Origin: an uncultured bacterium
GTDB taxonomy: Bacteria; Verrucomicrobiota; Kiritimatiellia; CAIKKV01
Direction: 5' to 3'
NCBI GenBank assembly: GCA_938038445.1
Contig: CALHRZ010000016.1
Location: 1 to 37,295 of the forward strand
DNA: 37,295 bases
Below, one piece after another: positions 1 through 8,207 of this stretch. The notes under the pieces are model-generated. The model had not been told where the DNA came from. It made no database searches and saw nothing but the letters and a program-made list of their open reading frames with translations. A program made the translations under genes and the position numbers. Within the stretch, counting starts at the first letter, position 1. Each line of letters begins with the position of its first letter.

Positions 1-2
1 CC

Positions 3-1904
3 CCCGAACTTCCTCCCGCTTCTCCTTCGTCTTCCCCGCAACCCTACACGCCCACCCCAAAGCCGAAACCGGTTCCCCTGCATGTCTCCATAAATTTCGA
101 TGACGGCCGCAAAGACTCTATGCGTTTGGCGACCCCCATCGCCCAGGAGTTCGGCCTTGTTTTCTCGCACCATATCCCCTGCGGCTACATCCTTCAAAAT
201 CATCCATTCATCGTCTCCTGGAAGGAATTGGCCGATTATGCCCGCTCCGGCGCTTGGGAGATCGGCAGCCATTTCCTCAACGCGGCCCTCTTGACTGCCG
301 TGGATTCCTCCAACCGGATCGGACGCCCGTTGCCCAACCGAATCTGGCTCTCTCAACAGCAGCGAATGGAAACAGTGGAGGAGTATCTCGCCCGACTCCG
401 AATTGAAAGCGAAGAGAGCCAGCGCCTCCTTCAGCAACATACGCGCCAGCCCGTTCGGTTCGTCTCTTATCCTTTTGGCGATATCGGGCAGGAAACAGAC
501 TCCAACTTGATCAATCCGGCCCCTGCCATTCTCGAAGCGGCTCGCACCCATTACGCGATCGGCTTCATCCAGTCCGTCTATGGGTTCGCCGTTCAGGGCG
601 ATGATCCCCTGCTGTTTCAGCGCCATGAGATGGAACGCTGGATGGACGGATCGAATGTCGTGGAGTATCTCTATGAACATCATCCCGTGTTTCTCGCCCG
701 CCGTCTCCGGGCCGAATATGCCGCGCTGGCCGGCTTTCAATACCGAGCCCTGGCTAACTGCGATTGGCTGGAAGCGAACGGTTACCCCGCCAATCAGGTG
801 ATGGAAACGCGCCGCTACGTCCGGACCCGTCTACGAGGGGGTTTCGCAACCGCCGGTGATACACCCCCACGGACCAAGGCCGCACGCGACATAGATACTC
901 TCCGTCTCCGCCTGCGCGCCGAGGGAGAATCCTTTCAAGACAACCAAGAACGCCGCCATCAACGGGGATTTCTAGGCGGTGGACTGAATCTCGGTCCCCG
1001 AATCTTCCTCGACCTGAAAGCAGGCATCGGCCGTTACGAACAGGACCTTCCCGGCGGCGTTACCGGCGGACTCGCCTTTGCCGGCCGTTCTCTTTCCATT
1101 CAAGAAGCCTCCGCAGGCGCCCGGGCCGCTCTCTGGTTCTCTTCCGACCCCGACCGCCCCTGGACGGATCTCTACCCCCTTTACCTTTCGGCCGGTGCCC
1201 TCATCCGCCGCTTCTCCGGCGACGCGGAAACGGATTTCCTTGCCCTTGAAGCCGAAACCCAATGGCGTCCCATCCTTCCCCTGGATCTTTATCTCCGCTA
1301 CGAACGAGACATGGCGCCCTCTGCTCTCGCCATCGATAAGGAAACCCATTACGATGCAGGAATCGCTTCCGCCCTATACCGCTTACAGGACTGGTGGCAG
1401 CTTCGCGGCTCAGGCGCGATTTATGCGTTCTCCGATGATAACCGCCGTACCCACTTCAGCCTCGGCACCCACTGGCTTCTGCACGAACGAAGCGGATTCT
1501 GGGCGGGACTTCGCTATGCCTACGCGAATGCAGAAGAGGATAGTCAGGCCTACTGGACGCCCTACCAACTCCATCGGGGTCTTCTGGAAGCTCAATTCGT
1601 CGGCCAACATCTTCGCGTCTATTACCACCTCCGCGGCTACGCGGGATTCGGCCGGGAAGAGATTCGCCCCGAAGCGCGGACGGCCTATGAGGAAAGCCGC
1701 GAGCGCGCTCGCCGAGAACGTTGGAAGATTCCGCCCGTTCCTCCCGAGGAGACCGGCTGGGAACCGGTATACGGGGTTTCCCTCTCCACTCGAATTCCTT
1801 TCCGCGACCGGCTCTCCTTATATGCGGAAGCCGCCTACAACCGTAATCCCACTTATAATGAGTTCGCACTCCAAGGCGGACTCTTGCTCCTTCTCTCCCG
1901 ATGA
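3..1904 (+). CDS. Polysaccharide deacetylase fused to PgaA-like outer-membrane beta-barrel (5' partial)
   Basis: The reading frame is open to the left edge, so the true start lies outside the window. The visible part begins with a Pro-rich linker, then a NodB/PgaB-like deacetylase domain (visible residues about 25-270): the metal-site motif FDDG near residue 32, a GSH motif near residue 87, and a YPFGD motif near 157. In PgaB-type enzymes the GSH histidine is followed five residues later by a second metal-binding His; here that place is Ala. From about residue 310 to the end the protein is a run of alternating aromatic/polar beta-strands typical of the C-terminal barrel of PgaA-like exporters. 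The likely role is modification and outer-membrane export of an amino-sugar polymer made by the synthase encoded at 6528-7985. It overlaps the next gene by ATGA, so the two are probably translationally coupled. Family assignment is good; catalytic activity is doubtful. Confidence 0.72.
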   Translation, partial: PELPPASPSSSPQPYTPTPKPKPVPLHVSINFDDGRKDSMRLATPIAQEFGLVFSHHIPCGYILQNHPFIVSWKELADYARSGAWEIGSHFLNAALLTAVDSSNRIGRPLPNRIWLSQQQRMETVEEYLARLRIESEESQRLLQQHTRQPVRFVSYPFGDIGQETDSNLINPAPAILEAARTHYAIGFIQSVYGFAVQGDDPLLFQRHEMERWMDGSNVVEYLYEHHPVFLARRLRAEYAALAGFQYRALANCDWLEANGYPANQVMETRRYVRTRLRGGFATAGDTPPRTKAARDIDTLRLRLRAEGESFQDNQERRHQRGFLGGGLNLGPRIFLDLKAGIGRYEQDLPGGVTGGLAFAGRSLSIQEASAGARAALWFSSDPDRPWTDLYPLYLSAGALIRRFSGDAETDFLALEAETQWRPILPLDLYLRYERDMAPSALAIDKETHYDAGIASALYRLQDWWQLRGSGAIYAFSDDNRRTHFSLGTHWLLHERSGFWAGLRYAYANAEEDSQAYWTPYQLHRGLLEAQFVGQHLRVYYHLRGYAGFGREEIRPEARTAYEESRERARRERWKIPPVPPEETGWEPVYGVSLSTRIPFRDRLSLYAEAAYNRNPTYNEFALQGGLLLLLSR

Positions 1905-2626
1905 ACAGCATGCTCGTCTCTCTTTTCGCCACGGCAGCGTTGTCCGCGTTTTCAATCGAAGGAAAAGCACAGGAAAAGAAAACCGGCCGGTTCCTTCTCG
2001 CCTGCGGCGACTCCCTAATGCAGTTGCCCGCCACCTACACCCTCCCCCGCGTGCTTGAAACCCTCTCCCCCCCCGTCCGTGTCCTATCCGCCGTCTCCTT
2101 GGGCACCGGCCTCGCGCGGCCGGATGTATTCGACTGGCCTGTGCGATTGCGCGAAATCCTGGACCGGGAAGGAACGCCGGCCGCCGCCGCGCTCTGGTTC
2201 GGAGCCAACGACGATCAGCCTCTCCGGTTGAGGGACGGCCAAACGGCTCTGCCCGAATCGCCGGAATGGGCCGTCGAATATTCGGCCCGCGCCCGTTGCC
2301 TCCTCACCCTGCTGATGGAAGCCGGTGCGCGGCCGGTTCTCTGGATCGGCCTTCCCCGCATGCGGGACGCGCCGCTTCAGCGCCACGCAGAACGGGTCAA
2401 CGCCATCGGCCGCGCTCTCTGCGCCGAGTTTCCCGCCACGGTCTTCTTCGATCCCGATCCCCACCTCCGTCTCCGCTCGGACCACTACTCGCCCTATGTG
2501 CTGGATGAAAAGGGCAAACCCGTCGTTGTCCGCGCCTCCGACGGTATTCACCTGACCGCTGCAGGCGCCCAGCGTCTCAGCGAAGCAATCCGCGACGCAC
2601 TGCTCGCCGCCGGAGCGTTTCAATAA
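1901..2626 (+). CDS. Exported SGNH/GDSL hydrolase (DUF459-like)
   Basis: A 241-residue protein with an N-terminal signal peptide (hydrophobic stretch at residues 3-17, Ala-rich cleavage region near residue 24). SGNH blocks are visible in order: block I with GDSL (nucleophile Ser) near residue 37, an Asn-containing block FGANDD near 100, and a C-terminal DGIHLT block carrying the Asp-His pair near 218. This arrangement matches the DUF459 branch of SGNH hydrolases, often found with cell-surface polysaccharide genes. A plausible job is removal or transfer of acyl groups (for example O-acetyl) on the exported polymer in the periplasm; the substrate is inferred only from context. The start is set by the ATGA overlap with the preceding barrel gene. 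Its 3' end overlaps the convergent minus-strand gene by 7 bp. Confidence 0.75.
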   Translation: MNSMLVSLFATAALSAFSIEGKAQEKKTGRFLLACGDSLMQLPATYTLPRVLETLSPPVRVLSAVSLGTGLARPDVFDWPVRLREILDREGTPAAAALWFGANDDQPLRLRDGQTALPESPEWAVEYSARARCLLTLLMEAGARPVLWIGLPRMRDAPLQRHAERVNAIGRALCAEFPATVFFDPDPHLRLRSDHYSPYVLDEKGKPVVVRASDGIHLTAAGAQRLSEAIRDALLAAGAFQ

Positions 2627-5600
2627 TAGAGGAAAAGTGGAACGTTCGCGGGGATCGGCCTGGAGAAATCACTCCGAATGAATTTCTGCGCGGCACCTAA
2701 AGAGCCATCGGTGAATTCATCCCCGCGCCCCGCCGTTTCCAAAAGGAGTTCCGACCCCTGGGGGGATTCTCCCACCAACAGCACGCGCAAAGGAGAGGAG
2801 CGAAAGGTCTCCTTCCACGCCGTGCGCGTGGGTTCATCAGGCCAAGAAGGACCGACCCAAAGAAACACCCCATCCGCACCCGTGCCGCGAACCAGCGGTT
2901 CAAGCGCTTCAGGTCGAACCGTTTCCGCCGCACCACAATTAATCCACAGCGCAAACCACAGCCGATGATATCGGGCAAACAGTTTGAACATCTCGCGCTC
3001 GGTTTCGCCCACAGAAGCATCGGTCCAACGACCGTCCGCATGAAGGGTCCCCATCGGAAAGACTACGACCTGAAGCAACGCAACGTCCTTCCGCAGGGAC
3101 TCAATCGTCTGGGATGTTGCCTCAGCGGATAATCCTCCCTGGGGCACCGCCGCGCGGAGAGGAAGCGCCCCGCCGGCCAGTTCGAAGAGTTCGGCGGTTC
3201 CCCGGCCCTTGTCGGGCGAGTAAACAGCAAGCCCCGCCCATCCAAAGGCTAAATCGGAGGGTCGCGTCAGCCAGGACCCCTCGAAAGCCGGCTCGCCGTT
3301 GACATAGCCGATCAAACCATCGCTTCGCGCTTCGAGCCGGAGTCGCAGGGGACCGGACGGCCGTTCAAACGGCGTTTTCTTTTCCGCCGCCAACCGGCTT
3401 CCACGCCAGACCTGGAGGCGGAGATAACCGTCGTCGGAAAGTCCAAACCGCGCAAAATGATCCGCCGAACGGCATGCGAAAAGCCAACAACTGCCTTCCA
3501 CGCGGCCCAGAACGGCCTCCACAAAGAGATGGCGAAGCCGCAACGAACCTAATAATCGGAGAACTCCTTCCGTATGCGTTTCGGCCGCCCGGAAGAGAAC
3601 GCCCCCCGTTTTTCCCGCCGGGACCAGCACCGCGCCTTCCGACCACCAGCGGGCGGAGGGCAAATCCGCCGGCCCGAATCGTTCGGCGACCGGCGCAGGA
3701 TTGCGCCGTAGCCGGCCGAAGAGTTCCGCAATCCGCTCGTCGTCCGGGTGGGCGGCAATTTGTTCCACCGCCGCATGCAACGGCCCGGCTTCCTCGCCCG
3801 CTGTCAGTGCATATTTCCAGATCGCCTGCCCAAGGGGTAGATGATAGCGGCGATTGTCGGCGAGCGCCGTCAGCCGATCAATCCAGGTCCTCCGCTCCCC
3901 CGGTTCGCGGCTTAATCGCCAGCAAAGCACGAGCGCTTCAATGTCGTCCGGATGCCGTTTCAGAAGTTGTCGGGCCAGCGCCAATGCTTCCTCCGGCCGG
4001 TTGTTCTCCGCAAGCCATCGGGCTTGAGCCCGGAGAATTTCTTCGTTGCCCGGAAACAGGCGGGCATAAAGATTGAGGGAATCTCTCGCCTTCGCGGGCA
4101 TTCCCATCAGGCTGTAAAATTCCGCCCGCCGCACAACCAGGGAGATTTGGCCGGGATCGAGTTCCAGGCTCCGATCATATTCCCGGATGGCGCCTTTGAG
4201 ATCCCCTTTCCGCGAAAGGGCATCGCCTATCAGCATGTAGGGGCGAGGCAGATCGGGAGAAAGACGCCGCCATTCGCTCCAGAGGGCGATCGCCCGATCA
4301 TACTGGCCTTCCCGGAACGCGTTCAGCCCCTCCTGCTCAAGGCGAATCCCTTTTTCTTCCGGTGTTTCAATGGGCGCTCCCCATTCCGACGCAATAAAAT
4401 AGGAAGGGGGCAGAGGTTCGTCCGAGAGATTGGAAACCTCTTCGATCTGAAGGGGGAGATTGTTGGTCGTCGCTCCCGGCAGAAGAACGGACGATTCGTT
4501 GGTGGCCACGGCAAGCGTCACGCCCGGCAAAATGGTCTGAAAGGCGTTCCAACGGATGGTCGGATCGATCCACGCCGGCAGCCTCAGGGTCAGGCCAATG
4601 TGGTCGGCATGAAGAGCCGTCGCCAATGTGTGAAGCCAGACGGCAAGAGTCGTTTCGGCACGGCGTTCAACACGGGAGAGATCCACGAGAAGCGCCTCAA
4701 CACCTTCTTCCACCGCCCGCCGAGCAAGCAAAGCGGCGGAAAGCCGGCGCAAATCCGTTCCCTCCGAAATGCGAACGACAGGGAGAAACCGTAGGCGGTG
4801 AACCGCAGCCAACGTCTTGAAAAAGCCTAAGTTCGCCGCACCCGTATAACCGCCGCCCGTTCCCTCAAGCCAGAGAGGGCTCAAGGCCGTCAACCGGTAG
4901 GCATTCCGCGAAACCCAGCGACACAAATGCCCTTCTTCTCCAACCGCAGACTTCCAGAGCACCGCCGTCGGCGTTTGCTCCCGAACCTCCGCCCTGGAGA
5001 CTCGCGCAATCGCCCGGCCCGGCCGAGGCGACCACACGCTGAGTCCGACAAGGCCGGGGGTCGGAGCGCCGCGCAAGAGAGTTTGTTCTCGAAACAGTTC
5101 GCTCCCGTCCAAACGAGCCGAAACATACCGATCGCGGACAAAAAGCTCCAGTTCATAGTCGTGACCAGGAACCCATTCCACTTTGGCCGACGCAAGGGTG
5201 AAACGCGGACGGTCGGGACGCTTCTGGCACAGCCATGCCCCATAGTTCCCGTTGCCATTGCCCCCATTGCCATTCGGTCCAGGCTGTGTTCCCAACGTGA
5301 GACACACGGCGGAATCCCCATCGGGGGATGACCGGAAGTGTACCGCCAACTGGCCCTCCTCCAGTCGGAACCGAAGACGGATCATCACCTGCTCGAGCAG
5401 GTCGCTTCCAAGAAGCCAAACCCTGGCCCCCGTTGTTCCCGGCGTTGCTTTCAACACCAGTGCGCCGCGATCCTCCCGCACGGCCTCCCCCCAGTCCGCA
5501 ACCCATTGCCCGAGGTCGGGTACGCCGCCCCCCGAGATCGCCGGCGAGAGCCGAGGACGGCTCCGTTCGAGCCGGTCCACCAGATCGCGCCCTGTCCATT

Positions 5601-6531
5601 CCGGTCGAATGCGTAGTCGGTTCAGCCTCAACGGATGCGTGTGCGCCGTGTTGTACGCTAACTCGCCAATGGAAAACGCAAGCCGGTATCGTTCGGCAAC
5701 CAAACGGGTATTGAGAAAGGAGGCAGCGGGAAAACGACGTTGGTGCTGGCCGAAGTCCCCGCCCGGATAGGCATAGGCGATCGGCACAACGCCGAGCTGA
5801 TTGGAAATAAGGGTCCAACACCGCTCGTGATCGGCTTGAAGACGCCGCAAAAACTCGTCCGGTTCCTCATAGCGGCGTTCCGCTTCGATCCAACGGGGGG
5901 AAGTCAAAAAGGAACCCTTTCGCCCGGTGGAAACCGTCACCACCCGCTGAAACCCGTCGTGGCTTTGCGCCCCGATCTCCCAAACCTCCGAGCGGGCCAT
6001 ATTCCGGACATAAGGCCAGAGCAGCGCGGCCGGATCCTGTTCCTCGATCGGACGGGTCCAAAGAAACATGACCGCATTCCACCCCCACCGGCGAAGAAGC
6101 GCGCCGGCCGCGAAATAGGAAGTTTTGCGCGACTGATCCAGGGTGAGCAACAGCGCTTTTTCGGGCAGCGGCCTTCCTTCACGATAAAACTCCTCCACAT
6201 CCCGCAGTCGGATCGGAACATAACCGGCAGCCCGAAGCGCGGCCAGATGATCCTCGAACCGTTCGGGGGATACCTCGTTCGTTTTGTCCGAGATGCCTTC
6301 ATAGGCCACAGCGGCGAAAATCCGCGCCATACGCGGAGGTTGAGGAAGAGGAGGCCACAACAAACGGGTAATCCAAGGCCGGAGAACAATCCAGATGGCA
6401 ATCGCCGCAAAGAAAACCCACGCCGTGGACAACCACGCCCCTCCATATCCGGTCCGCATAGCGGAAAGAGGCCGCTTTTCGAAAAGCGCATCATCGAGCC
6501 GGTCGGGCGTCGGATTCGGTTCGCTGCTCAT
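2620..6531 (-). CDS. Giant membrane-anchored pseudo-deacetylase / TPR protein of the exopolysaccharide locus
   Basis: 1303 residues. Start chosen at 6531 because its ATG overlaps the stop of the upstream synthase gene (ATGA). Order of parts: short cytoplasmic N-terminus; one membrane helix (about 33-57) placing the rest in the periplasm; NodB/PgaB-like domain (about 75-330); a jelly-roll/concanavalin-like segment (about 345-510) with an Asn-Gly-rich loop; a barrel-like segment resembling the PgaB C-terminal glycosidase-like domain (about 520-700); TPR repeats (about 720-950); a second jelly-roll-like segment (about 960-1120); and a second barrel-like segment to the end. The deacetylase metal motif reads TLDQSRK instead of TFDDG, and the expected GSHxxxxH is replaced by GAQSHD, so it is probably not a working deacetylase. 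Likely it binds or guides the polymer across the periplasm. Boundaries are approximate and judged by eye. Confidence 0.7.
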   Translation of the reverse strand: MSSEPNPTPDRLDDALFEKRPLSAMRTGYGGAWLSTAWVFFAAIAIWIVLRPWITRLLWPPLPQPPRMARIFAAVAYEGISDKTNEVSPERFEDHLAALRAAGYVPIRLRDVEEFYREGRPLPEKALLLTLDQSRKTSYFAAGALLRRWGWNAVMFLWTRPIEEQDPAALLWPYVRNMARSEVWEIGAQSHDGFQRVVTVSTGRKGSFLTSPRWIEAERRYEEPDEFLRRLQADHERCWTLISNQLGVVPIAYAYPGGDFGQHQRRFPAASFLNTRLVAERYRLAFSIGELAYNTAHTHPLRLNRLRIRPEWTGRDLVDRLERSRPRLSPAISGGGVPDLGQWVADWGEAVREDRGALVLKATPGTTGARVWLLGSDLLEQVMIRLRFRLEEGQLAVHFRSSPDGDSAVCLTLGTQPGPNGNGGNGNGNYGAWLCQKRPDRPRFTLASAKVEWVPGHDYELELFVRDRYVSARLDGSELFREQTLLRGAPTPGLVGLSVWSPRPGRAIARVSRAEVREQTPTAVLWKSAVGEEGHLCRWVSRNAYRLTALSPLWLEGTGGGYTGAANLGFFKTLAAVHRLRFLPVVRISEGTDLRRLSAALLARRAVEEGVEALLVDLSRVERRAETTLAVWLHTLATALHADHIGLTLRLPAWIDPTIRWNAFQTILPGVTLAVATNESSVLLPGATTNNLPLQIEEVSNLSDEPLPPSYFIASEWGAPIETPEEKGIRLEQEGLNAFREGQYDRAIALWSEWRRLSPDLPRPYMLIGDALSRKGDLKGAIREYDRSLELDPGQISLVVRRAEFYSLMGMPAKARDSLNLYARLFPGNEEILRAQARWLAENNRPEEALALARQLLKRHPDDIEALVLCWRLSREPGERRTWIDRLTALADNRRYHLPLGQAIWKYALTAGEEAGPLHAAVEQIAAHPDDERIAELFGRLRRNPAPVAERFGPADLPSARWWSEGAVLVPAGKTGGVLFRAAETHTEGVLRLLGSLRLRHLFVEAVLGRVEGSCWLFACRSADHFARFGLSDDGYLRLQVWRGSRLAAEKKTPFERPSGPLRLRLEARSDGLIGYVNGEPAFEGSWLTRPSDLAFGWAGLAVYSPDKGRGTAELFELAGGALPLRAAVPQGGLSAEATSQTIESLRKDVALLQVVVFPMGTLHADGRWTDASVGETEREMFKLFARYHRLWFALWINCGAAETVRPEALEPLVRGTGADGVFLWVGPSWPDEPTRTAWKETFRSSPLRVLLVGESPQGSELLLETAGRGDEFTDGSLGAAQKFIRSDFSRPIPANVPLFLYY

Positions 6532-7985
6532 CGCGTCCCCCATTTCGTCATCCGCACGGTGAAGAGGGAGTAATAGCCCTGCCATGCGAAAAAGAAAATA
6601 TAAGTCAGCGTGAAGAGAAAACCGGCCCACCAGTGGCGACGGCCTGTTTTCTCCAAATAATAGAAGGACCAGAGAAGGGTCACCAGCAGTACCCCGCCGA
6701 TGTAGAAGACCGGCGGCCGTCCACTCAGAAGAGGCCCGACCAGGAGGGCGTGCAGCATGACAAGGGGGGCCAGAAGGGGCAAGAGCGTCATCGCATACCA
6801 GGAGACGGCGGCAATGGGGTGTTTGCGCCAGAACCATCGGCCGGCAAAAAAAAGTTCGCGTATCCACGAACGTTTCCAGCGGGCCTGCTGGCGAATGTAA
6901 TGGCTCCACCGCTCGGGAACAATCGTGGTGGCCAGCGCCTCATCGTCGTAGAGAACGCGGTAGTCGCGCAGCAGAAAGTTGGTCAGGCTCCGATCGTCGC
7001 CATATGTGCAATAGCGCCCAAGAAATCGCTGGTGGAGCCACCGGTCGAGCACGTTAAGAACGCACGCCTTCCGATAGGCCGAAAAACAGCCAGGGCAACA
7101 TGAGACAGCGCCGAAAACACTTTCGGCTGCCTTCATGACCCGGTAGGAAACAAAGTAACGGACGTCTTGCATGCGCGTCAATGCGTTCACCGCGACGTTT
7201 TCGACGTCCGTATGGCCGGCCACGGCGGCGACCGTGGGGTCGGCAAGCCCTTGCAACACTTTGCGAATGGAGCCGGGCATCAGAAAACTGTCGGAATCCA
7301 CATAGATCAGAAACTCGGCCCGGGCCAGAAGGGCGCCCACTGCCATGCCATGTCGCTTGCCTTTGTTTTGCTCAAAATTCACCACCGTCAAGGTCGGATG
7401 CCGCGCCTGGGCAAGTCGCATCTCTTTGAAGGTTCCATCCGTCGAACCATCGTTAACCACGATCACTTCGAGACGGTCGCGGGGATATCCCTCGGCGTAA
7501 ATACGGGCAATGGTTTTTCCGATCGCCTCCTCCTCATTGCGGGCCGCCACAATCACGGCCGCGGTGGGCAAAAAGCCCACGTCCGGCGGAGCGGTGTAAA
7601 AAGCGGCCAGAATGAACCGAGAGAGAATGAAAAGGCCGACCGCCAGACTGTAGGCATTGATCCAGGGCTGATACCAGTAAAATTCGACGTTGCGTAACTT
7701 GATCACCACGGCGAGCGTCAAAAGAATCAGACTGATCATGGCAATGGCAAGAGCCAGGGAACGGTTTTCGAGACGTCCCGTCCGCCGGTGGGCGGAAGCC
7801 CCATTGCGGGGACTAATATCCGGGTCCGGCGTGGCTACAGGCACCGCTTCCGGTCGAACCTCAAGCTGGCTCTGGCAAAAAGGACATACGGTGGGCGGTT
7901 TGGTCAGGATAGTATGAATGCTCAGCCGGCAAGGGGAACAATGACTCCACCTCCCTTTTATGGGTTCGTCTTTCATCGAATGCAT
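6528..7985 (-). CDS. Processive GT2 glycosyltransferase (PgaC/hyaluronan-synthase-like) with N-terminal zinc ribbon
   Basis: About 485 residues. The N-terminus carries a C-x2-C ... C-x2-C cysteine set (about residues 16-40) that looks like a small zinc ribbon, which is not a usual part of PgaC or HasA proteins. Two membrane helices follow (about 75-127), then the GT-A catalytic domain with NDGSTDGT near 177, DSDS near 228, GDDRS (catalytic base region) near 332 and the processivity motif QxxRW (QQARW) near 367, and at least three C-terminal helices. This is the signature of inner-membrane synthases that polymerise and extrude beta-linked polymers such as poly-GlcNAc, hyaluronan or chitin-like chains; the sugar cannot be told from sequence. 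The start is uncertain: ATG at 7985, TTG at 7988 and ATG at 7976 are all possible, and the best purine-rich ribosome site (8005-8010) is rather far upstream. No PgaD or PilZ partner is visible. Confidence 0.85.
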   Translation of the reverse strand: MHSMKDEPIKGRWSHCSPCRLSIHTILTKPPTVCPFCQSQLEVRPEAVPVATPDPDISPRNGASAHRRTGRLENRSLALAIAMISLILLTLAVVIKLRNVEFYWYQPWINAYSLAVGLFILSRFILAAFYTAPPDVGFLPTAAVIVAARNEEEAIGKTIARIYAEGYPRDRLEVIVVNDGSTDGTFKEMRLAQARHPTLTVVNFEQNKGKRHGMAVGALLARAEFLIYVDSDSFLMPGSIRKVLQGLADPTVAAVAGHTDVENVAVNALTRMQDVRYFVSYRVMKAAESVFGAVSCCPGCFSAYRKACVLNVLDRWLHQRFLGRYCTYGDDRSLTNFLLRDYRVLYDDEALATTIVPERWSHYIRQQARWKRSWIRELFFAGRWFWRKHPIAAVSWYAMTLLPLLAPLVMLHALLVGPLLSGRPPVFYIGGVLLVTLLWSFYYLEKTGRRHWWAGFLFTLTYIFFFAWQGYYSLFTVRMTKWGTR

Positions 7986-8079
7986 CAACTTGTCGATTGT
8001 CCCCCCTCCTTCACAAAAACAGCCGTTTCTCTTTTATGCCTACAAACTATTTGCAAAATTATCCTACTGTATCAACTTC

Positions 8080-8108
8080 ATCATTGAAAAGCTTTTCTGT
8101 GCTGTCAA
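8080..8108 (-). promoter_or_regulatory. Candidate sigma-70 promoter for the synthase operon
   Basis: On the minus strand a perfect -35 box TTGACA (8108-8103) is followed after 17 bp by AATGAT (8085-8080), four of six matches to TATAAT. The spacer contains the perfect 12-bp palindrome GAAAAGCTTTTC (8086-8097), a plausible operator position. It lies about 95 bp upstream of the glycosyltransferase start in an AT-rich divergent intergenic region. Seen by eye only. Confidence 0.38.
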
Positions 8109-8154
8109 GACAATTTCCGATCCAACCCAAAACAAGGAATCACGCTCAAAAGAA

Positions 8155-8183
8155 TTGTGTTCTCCCTCCAAAGTATATATTCT
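8155..8183 (+). promoter_or_regulatory. Weak candidate promoter for the envelope operon
   Basis: TTGTGT (8155-8160) and TATTCT (8178-8183) are separated by 17 bp, in the AT-rich intergenic region just upstream of the barrel gene. The match is modest and an overlapping TATATT (8176-8181) gives a 15-bp spacer, so the exact -10 is uncertain. Confidence 0.22.
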
Positions 8184-8207
8184 ATAGAAATGCAAGGGGA
8201 TGAAATA

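Noticed and set aside
3474..4794. Plus-strand frames antisense to the 1303-residue protein
   Set aside because: Low-complexity Arg/Pro-rich shadows; the minus-strand gene has TPR and other domain evidence.
6532..6909. Longer start for the 1303-residue protein (to 6909)
   Set aside because: It would overlap the synthase gene by about 380 bp; the ATGA junction at 6528-6531 is a far better start.
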